A model generated the notes under the pieces. That model did not search any database. It was not told where the DNA came from and worked only from the letters and a program-made list of their open reading frames with translations. DNA of 18,034 nucleotides, taken from assembly GCA_946479015.1 (NCBI GenBank), contig CAMLEQ010000023.1, positions 1 to 18,034 on the forward strand, read 5' to 3'. Positions 1 to 8,300 of the stretch are shown here, piece by piece; the stretch's first letter is position 1; each line of letters starts with the position of its first letter. The translations under genes were made by a program, and so were the position numbers. Source of the stretch: an uncultured Gemmatimonadota bacterium. GTDB lineage: Bacteria > Gemmatimonadota > Gemmatimonadetes > Gemmatimonadales > Gemmatimonadaceae.

Positions 1-501
1 CTTGCCGAGGTAGCGCGGCCAGAAGGTCTCCTGGTGGTCGATCAGCACGGTGTGCAGCATACCGATCCGTGCGACGCCCCCCCACCCGTTCGCGCCCTGC
101 GCGCTGCGCAGGTAGTCGTACTGGAGGTAGCCGTACTTGAGTCGGACGAACCATCCCTGGTAGCCGCTCTGCGCGGCGCCGGGCTTGATGTCGGTGGTCA
201 CGCGCACGCTCGCGCGGTCGCCGGCCGGCATCTTGAAGGTGAGGTACGCCCGCTCGATGTCGAACTTGTTCGGGCTCTTCCCGCCGTTCGCCGCCTTCGC
301 GGCATCATCCGTCTGCACGTCGAAGTTGCCGAACACCCAGCCGGAGAAGTCGAGCGACGGGGTCTTCACCGCCGGCGCCGGCGGGGGGGCCTTGTGCGTG
401 CTGTCCGACGTGCCCTTGTACGTCGTGTCCTGCGCCGCGGCGAGCGCGGGGAGGGCGAGGAGCGCGGCCGCGACGGCGGCCGTGGTGCGGGTGATGTGCA
501 T
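1..501 (-). CDS. Outer-membrane porin, N-terminal part (cut by window edge)
   Basis: The frame is open from ATG at 501-499 to the window edge and gives 167 residues, so the C-terminal part of the gene is missing. Residues 1-23 form a signal peptide (ITRTTAAV, then an Ala/Leu core ending LAAA before Q24). A Pro-rich spacer follows, then strand-like text typical of the start of a 16- or 18-strand porin: DFSGWVFGNFDVQ, FDIERAYLTFK and GWFVRLKYGYLQYDYL. The family of trimeric porins that includes phosphate-selective OprP/OprO begins this way. The gene lies 35 bases after pstS on the same strand, so a phosphate-linked outer-membrane channel is a reasonable inference. Specificity cannot be read from this fragment. 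No clear Shine-Dalgarno sequence precedes the start, which fits translation downstream of pstS in one mRNA. Confidence 0.72.
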   Translation of the reverse strand, partial: MHITRTTAAVAAALLALPALAAAQDTTYKGTSDSTHKAPPPAPAVKTPSLDFSGWVFGNFDVQTDDAAKAANGGKSPNKFDIERAYLTFKMPAGDRASVRVTTDIKPGAAQSGYQGWFVRLKYGYLQYDYLRSAQGANGWGGVARIGMLHTVLIDHQETFWPRYLGK

Positions 502-536
502 GTATGTATGGTGCCGGTTGGCTCGTGTGGCGCCGC

Positions 537-1583
537 TCACTTGGCGGCGAGGTTGACCTGCTCGAGTCGCTTGTCCAGCATCTTCACCATGGACAGCGGC
601 AGCGGCGCGTAGTCGAGCGACGGCGCCACTCGCTCGCCATCGTGCAGCGCCCAGCGGAGAAAGTCCACCAGCGCCTTGCCGCGCCGGGCATCCTTCGGGT
701 TCTGGTAGAGCAGGATCCAGGTGAACGAGGAGATCGGGTAGGCGGTCGTCCCCGGCGCGTTCACGATGGAGATCCGGAAGTCGGTGTTCGCGGGGAGCTT
801 CGCCACCGCCCCCGCCGCCGCGGCCGTCACGCCGTCGATCGTCGGCGCCACCCACTGGCCGGCGGCATTCTTGATGAAGGCCACGGGCAGGTGGTTCTGC
901 TTCGCGTACGACAGCTCGACGTAGCCGATCGCGCCCGGGGTCTGCTTCACGACGCCGGTGACCCCCTCGCTTCCCTTGCCGCCGAGGCCCACGGGCCATG
1001 CGATCGTCTGCGACTTGCCCGGACCGCCCGCCCACGCGGGGCTCACCGTGGCGAGGTAGTCCGTGAAGATGTACGTGGTGCCGCTGCCGTCGGAGCGGTG
1101 CACCACCACGATGTCGGAAGCAGGGAGCGCGACGCCGGGGTTGAGCGCGGCGAGACGCGCGTCGTTCCACCTGGTGATCTTGCCGAGGTAGATGTCGGCG
1201 AGCACGTCGCCGGTGATCTTCAGCGGCTGCTTCACCTCGGGGAGGTTGTACGTGATGGCGACGGCGCCGAGCACGGTGGGCACGTGCAGGATCGCGCCGC
1301 CCTTGGCGGCGGCCATCTGCTGGTCGGTCATCGGCCCGTCGGATGCGCCGAAGTCCACCGTGAGATCGGAGAGCTGGCGAATGCCGCCACTCGAGCCGAT
1401 GGACTGGTAGTTCACGTGCACGCCGCTCTTCTCGGCGTACATCGACGCCCACTTGGAGTAGATCGGGTAGGCGAAGCTCGAGCCGGCGCCGGTGAGATCG
1501 GCATTCTGCGCGGCAGCGCCGCCGGACAGGGCAGTCACGGCGAGCGCGGCGCTCGCGATGGTCACTGCGAACCGGTGAGACAC
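537..1583 (-). CDS. pstS: Phosphate ABC transporter, periplasmic phosphate-binding protein PstS
   Basis: The product (348 residues) binds inorganic phosphate in the periplasm and delivers it to the PstCAB importer. The GTG at 1583-1581 was chosen because AGAGGAG lies 6 bases before it and a clean signal peptide follows directly (residues 2-26, ending GGAAAQ). A longer frame reaching 1622 adds 13 residues with no signal-peptide character. Family landmarks are GAGSSFAYPIYSKW (32-45), YQSIGSSGG (59-67), DFGASDGPM (77-85) and the phosphate-binding loop RSDGSGTTYIFTDYL (163-177). Length is normal for PstS. No pstC, pstA, pstB or phoU lies in the window, so the transporter partners must be elsewhere or beyond the left edge. 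A repeat array resembling a PhoB box and a 14-bp palindrome precede the gene. It probably shares a transcript with the porin that follows. Confidence 0.96.
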   Translation of the reverse strand: MSHRFAVTIASAALAVTALSGGAAAQNADLTGAGSSFAYPIYSKWASMYAEKSGVHVNYQSIGSSGGIRQLSDLTVDFGASDGPMTDQQMAAAKGGAILHVPTVLGAVAITYNLPEVKQPLKITGDVLADIYLGKITRWNDARLAALNPGVALPASDIVVVHRSDGSGTTYIFTDYLATVSPAWAGGPGKSQTIAWPVGLGGKGSEGVTGVVKQTPGAIGYVELSYAKQNHLPVAFIKNAAGQWVAPTIDGVTAAAAGAVAKLPANTDFRISIVNAPGTTAYPISSFTWILLYQNPKDARRGKALVDFLRWALHDGERVAPSLDYAPLPLSMVKMLDKRLEQVNLAAK

Positions 1584-1600
1584 GTCAGGCTCCTCTGAGT

Positions 1601-1614
1601 TAGGGTGCACCCTA
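1601..1614. repeat. 14-bp perfect palindrome in the pstS leader
   Basis: TAGGGTGCACCCTA is self-complementary over all 14 bases. It starts 18 bases upstream of the pstS GTG and just upstream of its Shine-Dalgarno sequence. A second TGCACC copy follows within a few bases. It sits where the -10 region or early leader of pstS should be, so it could be an operator or a short leader hairpin. No regulator can be named from sequence. Confidence 0.45.
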
Positions 1615-1629
1615 TGGTGCATCGAGGGC

Positions 1630-1667
1630 GTAACGTGGCCACCGGGAACGCGTCACGGTCCGGTCAC
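1630..1667 (-). promoter_or_regulatory. Candidate PhoB box array upstream of pstS
   Basis: On the coding strand, GTGAC (1667-1663), GTGAC (1656-1652) and GTTAC (1634-1630) fall in one 11-bp register. A degenerate unit at 1645-1641 fills the fourth slot. PhoB dimers bind head-to-tail repeats with an 11-bp period, as in the E. coli and Streptomyces Pho boxes. The array ends 46 bases before the pstS start. The exact two-unit repeat is visible in the sequence. Its identity as a PhoB site is inferred from spacing, the target gene and the adjacent phoB-phoR. Confidence 0.6.
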
Positions 1668-1701
1668 GGCGCGCGGTGCGCACGGCAGCGCGCCGCGCGT
1701 C

Positions 1702-2049
1702 TCAGGCGCCGGTGACGGGGGTGTTGCGACGCGTCGTGATGCTGCGCAGCAGCATGCGACACCCGAGCGCCGGCACCACTCGGCGAGGCGACATGCCGCA
1801 CGGGACGATCACCGTGATGCCGGCGCGCCGCTCGCTCCAGCGCCGGAGCAGGTGCGCGAGCACGGTGGCGGTGCCGTCATCGAGCGGGTCGGCGGCCGCG
1901 GTGCAGACGCGCAGCGTCCAGATCCCTTCCGGGAGCTGCTCCGCGCGCGCCATGGCGTCGAGCAGTCCGCGCACGGAGACCGTGCCGGAGAGGTAGAGGG
2001 TGGCGGCGCTGGTGTGCGCCTCGATGGTGCACTGTCCCGGGCGGTGCAT
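1702..2049 (-). CDS. Small STAS-like protein of unknown role, between phoR and pstS
   Basis: The product has 115 residues if started at ATG 2049. That start has CGGAG 7 bases upstream. An in-frame ATG at 2097 also has GGGAG upstream, but the extra 16 codons include cat, gca, act, caa and gca, unlike the strongly G/C-ending codons that follow. The layout suggests a STAS fold: ATLYLSGTVSVRGLLDAM, then WTLRV, then DDGTATVLAHLLRRW, then GITVIV. This resembles anti-sigma-factor antagonists. The Ser usually phosphorylated in DSSG is absent, and DDGT stands in its place. No transmembrane segment or signal peptide is visible. The gene is flanked by phoR and pstS and has its own Pho-box-like repeats upstream, so a role linked to phosphate starvation is inferred. 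The fold assignment is tentative. Confidence 0.55.
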   Translation of the reverse strand: MHRPGQCTIEAHTSAATLYLSGTVSVRGLLDAMARAEQLPEGIWTLRVCTAAADPLDDGTATVLAHLLRRWSERRAGITVIVPCGMSPRRVVPALGCRMLLRSITTRRNTPVTGA

Positions 2050-2104
2050 GCATGCGCTCCGTTGAGTCATGAGGAATGCATGCCGGAGGGAGATCACGCG
2101 CTCC

Positions 2105-2131
2105 CGAACCGCGCGGTCACGATCCCGTAAC
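2105..2131 (-). promoter_or_regulatory. Candidate PhoB box over the phoR stop codon, upstream of the STAS-like gene
   Basis: On the minus strand, GTTAC (2131-2127), GTGAC (2120-2116) and GTTCG (2109-2105) follow each other at exactly 11-bp steps. The unit sequence and orientation match the array before pstS. The array straddles the phoR TGA (2119-2117). It ends 55 bases before the ATG at 2049, close to the 46 bases seen at pstS. The short distance to the alternative ATG at 2097 would leave no room for a promoter, which is a further reason to prefer 2049. Confidence 0.5.
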
Positions 2132-3835
2132 GCTCCCCGATGGGAAGAACGCCGTGATGGTGGTGCCGCGGCCTGGCGTGCTCTGCGCTTCCACCCGTCC
2201 GCCGTGCGCCTCCACGAGATGCCTGACGATGGAGAGCCCGAGCCCGGTGCCGCCGGCGTCGCGCGAGCGCGCCGGGTCCACGCGGTAGAACCGCTCGAAG
2301 ATTCGGGGGAGGTGCTGCGCCGGGATGCCGATCCCGGTGTCGCGCACGCCGAGGCGGACCCCGGCGGGATCGGCCGCGGTGAAGATGGTCACGCGACCGC
2401 CTGCGGGGGTGTAGCGGATGGCGTTGTCCACCAGGTTGCCGAGCACCTGCCGCACGGCGGTCGGATCGCCCTGGAGCATGGTCGCGGCCGGGTCGAGCTC
2501 GGTGGCGAGCGCGACCCCGCGCGCGGCGGCGGCCCCGCGCGCCGCCGTCATCGCCTCGTCCGCCACGGCATTGGGGTCCAGTCGCGCCGGGCTCGGGCGC
2601 CACCCCCCCGACTCGATGCGCGAGAGATCGAGCAGATCATCCACGATGCGGCGCATGCGCTCCGCGTTCGCGCGGATGGTCTCCACGAAGCGACGGCGGT
2701 CGTCGGTGGACACCTCGTCGGTGGCCAGCGTCTCGGCGAACCCGGCGATCGCCGTGAGCGGCGTCTTGAGCTCGTGGGAGACGTTGGCCACGAAGTCGCG
2801 CCGCACCGCCTCGAGGCGGCGCGTGGCGGTGAGGTCGAGGAAGGCGAGCACCGCCCCGCCGCTCGGAAGCGGGCGCGCGGTGAGGGCGAGCGCGCGACCG
2901 TGGGCGGCGAGCTCGGTGGGGCCGCTCCCCTCGCCGGCGAGCGCCGCGGCGAGCGCCTCGCGGAGCGCGGGGTCGCGTGGGAGGAAATCGGCGGGGAAGG
3001 GGACAGGGTGGTCGAGCGCGAGGAGCCGTCGCGCGCTCTCGTTCAGGCGCACCACCTGGCGGCGGGCGTCGACGGCCACGAGTCCCTCGTGCAGCGACTC
3101 GATGGCGGCGGTGAGGAGCGCCTCCTCCGACTGGAGCGCCTGGAGGCGGCTCGCGAGCTGCTCCGTCATGCGGTGCACGGCGGCGCCGAGCTCCCCCACC
3201 TCGCCGCCGGCGACGAGCGCGGGGCGGCGCTCGAGATCACCGGCGGCGACCGCGCGCTCGCCGTCGCGCAGCTCGACGATGGGGCGGGAGAGCCCGCGCG
3301 CGATGGCCAGCGAGAGGAGGAGCGCCGCGCCGAGCGCGATGAGCCCGGACAGCAGCACGTCGTCGCGGGCGCGGCCCACGATCCGCGCGAGCTGCCCCGT
3401 GCCGATGGACACTCGCGCGATCCCGCGCGGCGCGCGCACCGCCACGTACAGCTCGTCGTCGCCGCGCGAGGGGCTGGCGCGGCGCGAGATCCCCAGGCCG
3501 CCGTGTCGCGCGGCGACCACCTCGGGGCGCCCCGCGTGGTTCTCCAGGTGCGGCAGCGCATCGTCGGAGAACTCGGAGTCGCCGATCACCCGCCCGGTGG
3601 AGTCGATGAGCGTGACGCGGTGGCCGAGCGTCTCCCCGGCGGCGTGGGCGAGGAGCTGCGGGTCGCTGGCGGCGGTCCACTGCGTGGCCACGAAGCGCGC
3701 TTCGCGCGACAGCTCGTCGGTCTCGCGGGCCTCGAGCTCGTGGCGCAGGCGCGCGCCGCTCAGCGCCACCACGAGCACCACGAGGACGGTGATGAGCAGC
3801 GCCGACGCGGCGAACAGCCGCTGGGCGAGGCTCAC
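2117..3835 (-). CDS. phoR: Phosphate-regulon sensor histidine kinase PhoR
   Basis: This is a membrane sensor kinase (572 residues) that phosphorylates the PhoB partner. The GTG at 3835 is preferred because it forms a GTGA overlap with the phoB stop and is followed at once by the first membrane helix (about 8-27). A periplasmic region to about 158, a second helix (about 160-180), a HAMP linker (about 180-233) and a PAS-like segment (about 235-340) follow. The kinase core is complete: H box FVANVSHELKTPL with H354, N box NLVDNAIRYTP (467-477), G1 DTGIGIP (499-505), F box FERFYRVD and G2 GGTGLGLSIV (528-537). The large extracytoplasmic domain is longer than in E. coli PhoR and more like PhoR of Gram-positives and other phyla. 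The name rests on its neighbours phoB and pstS, since sensor kinases are hard to tell apart by sequence alone. Confidence 0.9.
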   Translation of the reverse strand: MSLAQRLFAASALLITVLVVLVVALSGARLRHELEARETDELSREARFVATQWTAASDPQLLAHAAGETLGHRVTLIDSTGRVIGDSEFSDDALPHLENHAGRPEVVAARHGGLGISRRASPSRGDDELYVAVRAPRGIARVSIGTGQLARIVGRARDDVLLSGLIALGAALLLSLAIARGLSRPIVELRDGERAVAAGDLERRPALVAGGEVGELGAAVHRMTEQLASRLQALQSEEALLTAAIESLHEGLVAVDARRQVVRLNESARRLLALDHPVPFPADFLPRDPALREALAAALAGEGSGPTELAAHGRALALTARPLPSGGAVLAFLDLTATRRLEAVRRDFVANVSHELKTPLTAIAGFAETLATDEVSTDDRRRFVETIRANAERMRRIVDDLLDLSRIESGGWRPSPARLDPNAVADEAMTAARGAAAARGVALATELDPAATMLQGDPTAVRQVLGNLVDNAIRYTPAGGRVTIFTAADPAGVRLGVRDTGIGIPAQHLPRIFERFYRVDPARSRDAGGTGLGLSIVRHLVEAHGGRVEAQSTPGRGTTITAFFPSGSVTGS

Positions 3836-4560
3836 GAGAGCCCCGAGCGTCCCGTGCGCAGACGGTAGCCGAAGCCCCGCACCGTCTCGATGAGGTCGGC
3901 CGCCGGCCCGAGCTTCGACCGGAGACGCTGGATGTGCATGTCCACCGTGCGCGTCTGGATGTCGGGCGCGGCCTCCCACACCGTCTCCAGGAGGTGCGCG
4001 CGCCCCTGCACGCGGCCGCGCCGCTCGGCGAGCGTGAGCAGCAGCTTGTACTCGGTGGGGGTGAGCTCGATCTCGTCGCCGTCGATCGTGACGCGGTGCG
4101 CGCCGCGGTCGATGACGATCGGCCCGATCACCAGGTGGTCCGAGGCGGCGGCGCCGCCGGCCGACACGCGCCGCAGGATCGCGCCCACGCGCAGCACCAG
4201 CTCCTGCGGGCTGAACGGCTTGGTGAGGTAGTCGTCGGCGCCAAGGGTGAGGCCGCGGATGCGGTCCACCTCCTCGCGCCGCGCGGTGAGCAGCAGCACC
4301 GGCACGTGGCGCGACTCCTCGGTGGCGCGCAGCTGCTCCAGCACCTCGAACCCCGACATCCCGGGCAGCATGAGGTCGAGCACGATGAGCGCGGGGCGCT
4401 CGTCGCGCGCCATCGCGAGCGCCTCCGTGCCGCTCGAGGCGGTGGACACGCGATAGCCGTTCTTGGCGAGGTGGTAGGCGACGAGCGCGACGATGTCCGG
4501 CTCGTCGTCCACCACCAGCACGCGCTCGCCCGCGCCGGCGGGCGTGGTGGGTGCGGTCAT
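3832..4560 (-). CDS. phoB: Phosphate-regulon response regulator PhoB (OmpR/PhoB family)
   Basis: This is a DNA-binding response regulator of 242 residues. The receiver domain (about 13-127) has the acidic pair D18-D19, phospho-acceptor D62 in LIVLDLMLPGM, T92 and K114 in DDYLTKPFSP. The winged-helix output domain (about 142-236) has ELTPTEYKLL, the recognition-helix text TRTVDMHIQRLRSKL and the closing IETVRGFGYRL. All features of an active regulator are present. The ATG at 4560 overlaps the udk stop as ATGA, and its own stop overlaps the phoR start, so translation of udk, phoB and phoR is likely coupled. The Pho-box-like repeats in this window are its probable targets. Confidence 0.94.
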   Translation of the reverse strand: MTAPTTPAGAGERVLVVDDEPDIVALVAYHLAKNGYRVSTASSGTEALAMARDERPALIVLDLMLPGMSGFEVLEQLRATEESRHVPVLLLTARREEVDRIRGLTLGADDYLTKPFSPQELVLRVGAILRRVSAGGAAASDHLVIGPIVIDRGAHRVTIDGDEIELTPTEYKLLLTLAERRGRVQGRAHLLETVWEAAPDIQTRTVDMHIQRLRSKLGPAADLIETVRGFGYRLRTGRSGLS

Positions 4561-5183
4561 GGGTGGTGCCCCCGCAGCCGGTGATGGATCTTGGCGAGAA
4601 TCATCTCCACGGCGACCTCGTTGTGCCCTCCGCGCGGCACGATGACGTCGGCGTAGCGCTTGGTCGGCTCCACGAACTCCAGATGCATCGGCCGCACGGT
4701 GGACAGGTACTGCTCGAGGATCTCGTCGAGCGGGCGCCCGCGCGCCCGCATGTCGCGGCGGATGCGCCGCACGAGCCGGATGTCGGCGTCGGCATCGACG
4801 AACACCTTGATGTCGCAGAGCTGCCGCACGCGCGCATCCACGAAGAGCAGGATGCCGTCCACCACCACCACCTGCGCCGGCGGCACGGGGACGGTGTCGG
4901 CGGCGCGCGCGTGCGCCACGAAGTCGTACACCGGCTTCCGGATCGCCATCCCGGCGGCGAGCGCCTCGAGGTGCGACACGAAGAGGTCCAGATCGAACGC
5001 GTTCGGGTGATCCCAGTTCACGCGGCGCCGCTGCTCGAACGAGAGGTGCGCCATGTTGCGGTAGTAGGCATCCATGTCCAGGAACGCCACGGAGGTCTCC
5101 CCGAGCGTCTCCGCCACGCGTCGCGCCACGGTGCTCTTGCCCGATCCGGAGCCGCCGGCGATCCCGATGATGAGCGGTTTCAC
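4557..5183 (-). CDS. udk: Uridine kinase
   Basis: The enzyme phosphorylates uridine or cytidine with a nucleoside triphosphate to give UMP or CMP, in pyrimidine salvage in the cytoplasm. The GTG at 5183 is chosen for GTGGAG shortly upstream and because the protein then begins KPLIIGIAGGSGSGKST, the P-loop (10-18) at its usual place. Further landmarks are FLDMDAYYRN (35-43), WDHPNAFDLDLF (57-68), KPVYDF, VVVVDGILLF and RRIRRDMRARGR. Length is 208 residues, against about 213 in E. coli. The gene heads the phoB-phoR unit with a 4-base overlap, which is not its usual setting. Phosphoribulokinases share the fold, but the sequence reads as a typical uridine kinase. Confidence 0.93.
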   Translation of the reverse strand: MKPLIIGIAGGSGSGKSTVARRVAETLGETSVAFLDMDAYYRNMAHLSFEQRRRVNWDHPNAFDLDLFVSHLEALAAGMAIRKPVYDFVAHARAADTVPVPPAQVVVVDGILLFVDARVRQLCDIKVFVDADADIRLVRRIRRDMRARGRPLDEILEQYLSTVRPMHLEFVEPTKRYADVIVPRGGHNEVAVEMILAKIHHRLRGHHP

Positions 5184-5249
5184 CGCGTGCTCCACGGGCG
5201 GGCACACGGATTGTGACCGCGCGCCTGGCGCGGGAGAAGTGGCGTGGGT

Positions 5250-5265
5250 GTCACGGATTCGTACC
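5250..5265 (-). promoter_or_regulatory. Weak Pho-box-like repeat upstream of udk-phoB-phoR
   Basis: On the minus strand, GGTAC (5265-5261) and GTGAC (5254-5250) are again 11 bp apart, in the same orientation as the stronger arrays before pstS and the STAS-like gene. The pair ends 66 bases before the udk start. One unit departs from the consensus, so this site is less certain. If real it would let PhoB regulate its own operon, and it could also act on the divergent phosphoesterase gene at 5393. Confidence 0.33.
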
Positions 5266-5380
5266 AAAGGTCTGGCCTCGGCCCGCGGGCGCGGCGCGGG
5301 ACCGGCACGCCCGCTCAGGGCGAAATTCGCCTCCCCGCGCGGCGCGGTCAACTGCCCTCCCTTCGACCGCCCCGCCCCGC

Positions 5381-5386
5381 TAGCTT
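5381..5386 (+). promoter_or_regulatory. Candidate -10 element for a leaderless transcript of the phosphoesterase gene
   Basis: TAGCTT lies 6 bases before the ATG at 5393, and no Shine-Dalgarno sequence is present. A TANNNT box at this distance from a start codon is the usual look of leaderless transcription. No convincing -35 element is seen. A 13-bp interrupted palindrome, GGCGAA-A-TTCGCC, lies upstream at 5319-5331. Confidence 0.35.
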
Positions 5387-5392
5387 GCTGCC

Positions 5393-8300
5393 ATGTCACC
5401 CTGGACCCGCGCCCTCGCCGCGCTCGTCGTTGCCGTGCCCCTCGCCGTCCGCGCGGCCGCCGCGCAGTCGCGCGACACGCTCGACCTCGTGGTGGCGGCG
5501 ACCACCGACGTCCACGGCCACCTGCGCGGCTGGGATTACTACGACGGCATCGCGGACAGCGCGCGCGGGCTCTCGCGCGCGGCCACGATCGTGGACTCGC
5601 TGCGCCGTGACGCGCCGGGGCGGGTGGTGCTGGTGGATGCCGGCGACCTGCTCCAGGGGACGCCGCTCGCGTACGTGGCCGCGCGCGTCGCGTCGCGCGA
5701 TCCGCACCCGGTGATCGCGGCGATGAACGCGATGCGCTACGACGCCGCGGTGGTGGGAAACCACGAGTTCAACTACGGCCTCCCGACGCTGCGCCGGGCG
5801 ATCGCCCGGGCGTCGTTCCCCTTTCTCGCCGCCAACGCGCGAACCCCCGCCGGGGGCGGGGGGCCCGCGTTCCCCGCGCTGCGCATCGCGCGGCGGGGCG
5901 GGGCGCGAGTGGCGATCATCGGCGCCACCACGCCGGGCTCCAACGCGTGGGACCGCGACAACCTGCGCGGCCAGCTCGTGATCGACGACATCGTCCCCGC
6001 CGTGCGCGCGGCGGTGGACTCGGCCCGCCGCGCGGAGGCCGACGCGGTGATCGTGCTCCTGCACTCGGGGCTCGACGAGCCGTCGAGCTACGACACCGCG
6101 GCCACCGGGCTCCCGAGCGAGAACGTGGCCGCGCGCGTCGCCCGCGAGGTGCCGGGGATCGACCTCGTGGTGTACGGGCACTCGCACAAGCAGATGGCCG
6201 ACACGACGATCGCCGGCGTGCTGCTCATGCAGCCCAAGAACTGGGCGACGAGCGTGGGAGTGGCGCACCTGCACCTCGTGCGCGAGGGCGGGCGCTGGCG
6301 GGTGGCGTCGAAGGAGGCGCGGCTCGTGCCGGCGGCGGGGCACGCGGAATCGCGGGCGGTGCTCGCCGCCACGCGCGCCGCGCACCGCGCCACGCTGCGC
6401 TACGTGACGGCGGCGATCGGGCGGACGACGGTGCCGTGGCGCGCGGACTCGGCGCGCGTGGCGGACACCCCGCTCATCGACTTCCTCCTCGACGTGGAGC
6501 GGCGCGCGGCGCACGCGGACCTCGCCTCCACCGCCGCCTTCTCCCTCGACGCGTCGCTCGACACCGGCGCCATCACCGTGGCCGAGGTGGCGAAGCTGTA
6601 CCCGTACGAGAACACCCTGATGGCGGTGCGGGTCAGCGGCGCGCAGCTCCGGCGCTACCTCGAGTTCAGCGCCCGGTACTTCGGCACCTGGGGCACGGCC
6701 GAGCCGGCGGTGAACCCCGCGGTGCCGGGCTACAACTTCGACATCGTCGCCGGCGCGGACTACACCATCGACCTGTCGCGCCCCATCGGCTCGCGCATCA
6801 CTCGGCTCGAGGTGAACGGGCGCCCCGTGGCCGACACGGACACCTTCACGCTCGCGCTGAACAACTACCGGCAGTCGGGTGGCGGGGGCTACGCGATGCT
6901 GGCCGGGGCGCCGGTGGTGTACCGCGGGCAGACCGAGATCCGACAACTGCTGATCGACGAGGTGAAGCGCCGCCGGACGCTGGCCCCGGCCGACGTGTTC
7001 CACCGGAACTGGGAGATCGTCCCCGCCGCGGCGGCGGTGCGCGCCTACGACGCGATGCGCCGCCAGCCCGGGGAGGGGACGCCGGCGCCGGTGAAGACGG
7101 CGGTTGCCGGCGCGCTCCCGCGCCTCCGCATCATCGCCACCAACGACTTTCACGGCGCGCTCGAGCCGCCGACCGCTGCCGGTGGGGCGCGGCGGGGCGG
7201 GGCGCGGGCGGTGGCCGAGACGATCGGGCGCGCCGCCGCGGCGTGCCCGCGTCCGTGCGAGACGCTGCTCGTCGATGCGGGTGATCTCTTCCAGGGGACC
7301 GCCGAGTCCAACCTCGCCCACGGCGCGCCGGTGGTGGCGCTGTACGACACCCTCGGCTACGCCGCCGCCGCGATCGGCAACCACGAGTTCGACTGGGGGC
7401 AGGACACGCTGCGCGCGCGCATGCGCGACGCGCGCTTCGCCTTCCTCGGCGCCAACATCCGCACCGCCGACGGCCGCGACGTGGACTGGATCCCGAACGA
7501 CACCATCGTGCACCGCGGGGCGCTCGCGATCGGGATCATCGGCGTGATCGGGCCGGAGACGTACCGCAGCATCATCCCGCGCGGCGTGGCGGGGCTCCGC
7601 TTCGCCGACCCGGCGCCGATCGTGGATTCGCTCGCCCGCGACCTGCGAGCGCGCGGGGCGAACGTGGTGGTGCTGCTGGCGCACAGCGGCGCCTTCTGCG
7701 ACCGCAGCGGCACCCGCGACTGCGCCGGCGAGGTGATCGATCTGGCCGCCCGGCTGCGGGAGCGGGTGGATGCGATCGTGTCCGGCCACACGCACTCGCT
7801 CGTCGACACGCGGGTGAACGGCGTGCCGGTGGTGCAGGCGCGCTCCAGCGCGCGTTCCGTGGCGGTGGTGGACCTGCAACCCCGCCCCGGCGCGGACTCC
7901 GTGCTCGACGAGCGGGTGGCCGATGCCGTGGACGCCCCGGGATACGACGTCCCGGCGGTGGACAGCGTGGTGCGCCGTGCGTCCGCCGCCGTGGCGCCGC
8001 TGGTGGAGCGCACCATCGCCACGCTCGCCGCCCCGCTTCCCCGTGACGGCGCGCAGTTCGCGCTCGGCAACCTGATCGCGGACGCGCAGCGGTGGGCGGG
8101 GCACGCCGACGTGGCGGTGACGAACAACCACGGCATCCGCGCGGCGCTCCCCGCCGGCCCGGTGTCGTACGGCGCGCTGTTCGCCGTGCAGCCGTTCGCG
8201 AACACGCTCACCCGGCTCACCGTGAGCGGCGCCGCGCTGCGCGCGTATCTCGAGCGGCAGCTCCGCGGCGGGGAGCCGCAAGCGCACGTGAGCGGGATCG

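Noticed and set aside
2069..3868. Long plus-strand frame opposite phoR
   Set aside because: Composition is Arg/Gly/Glu/His-rich with no domain. It mirrors the true kinase gene.
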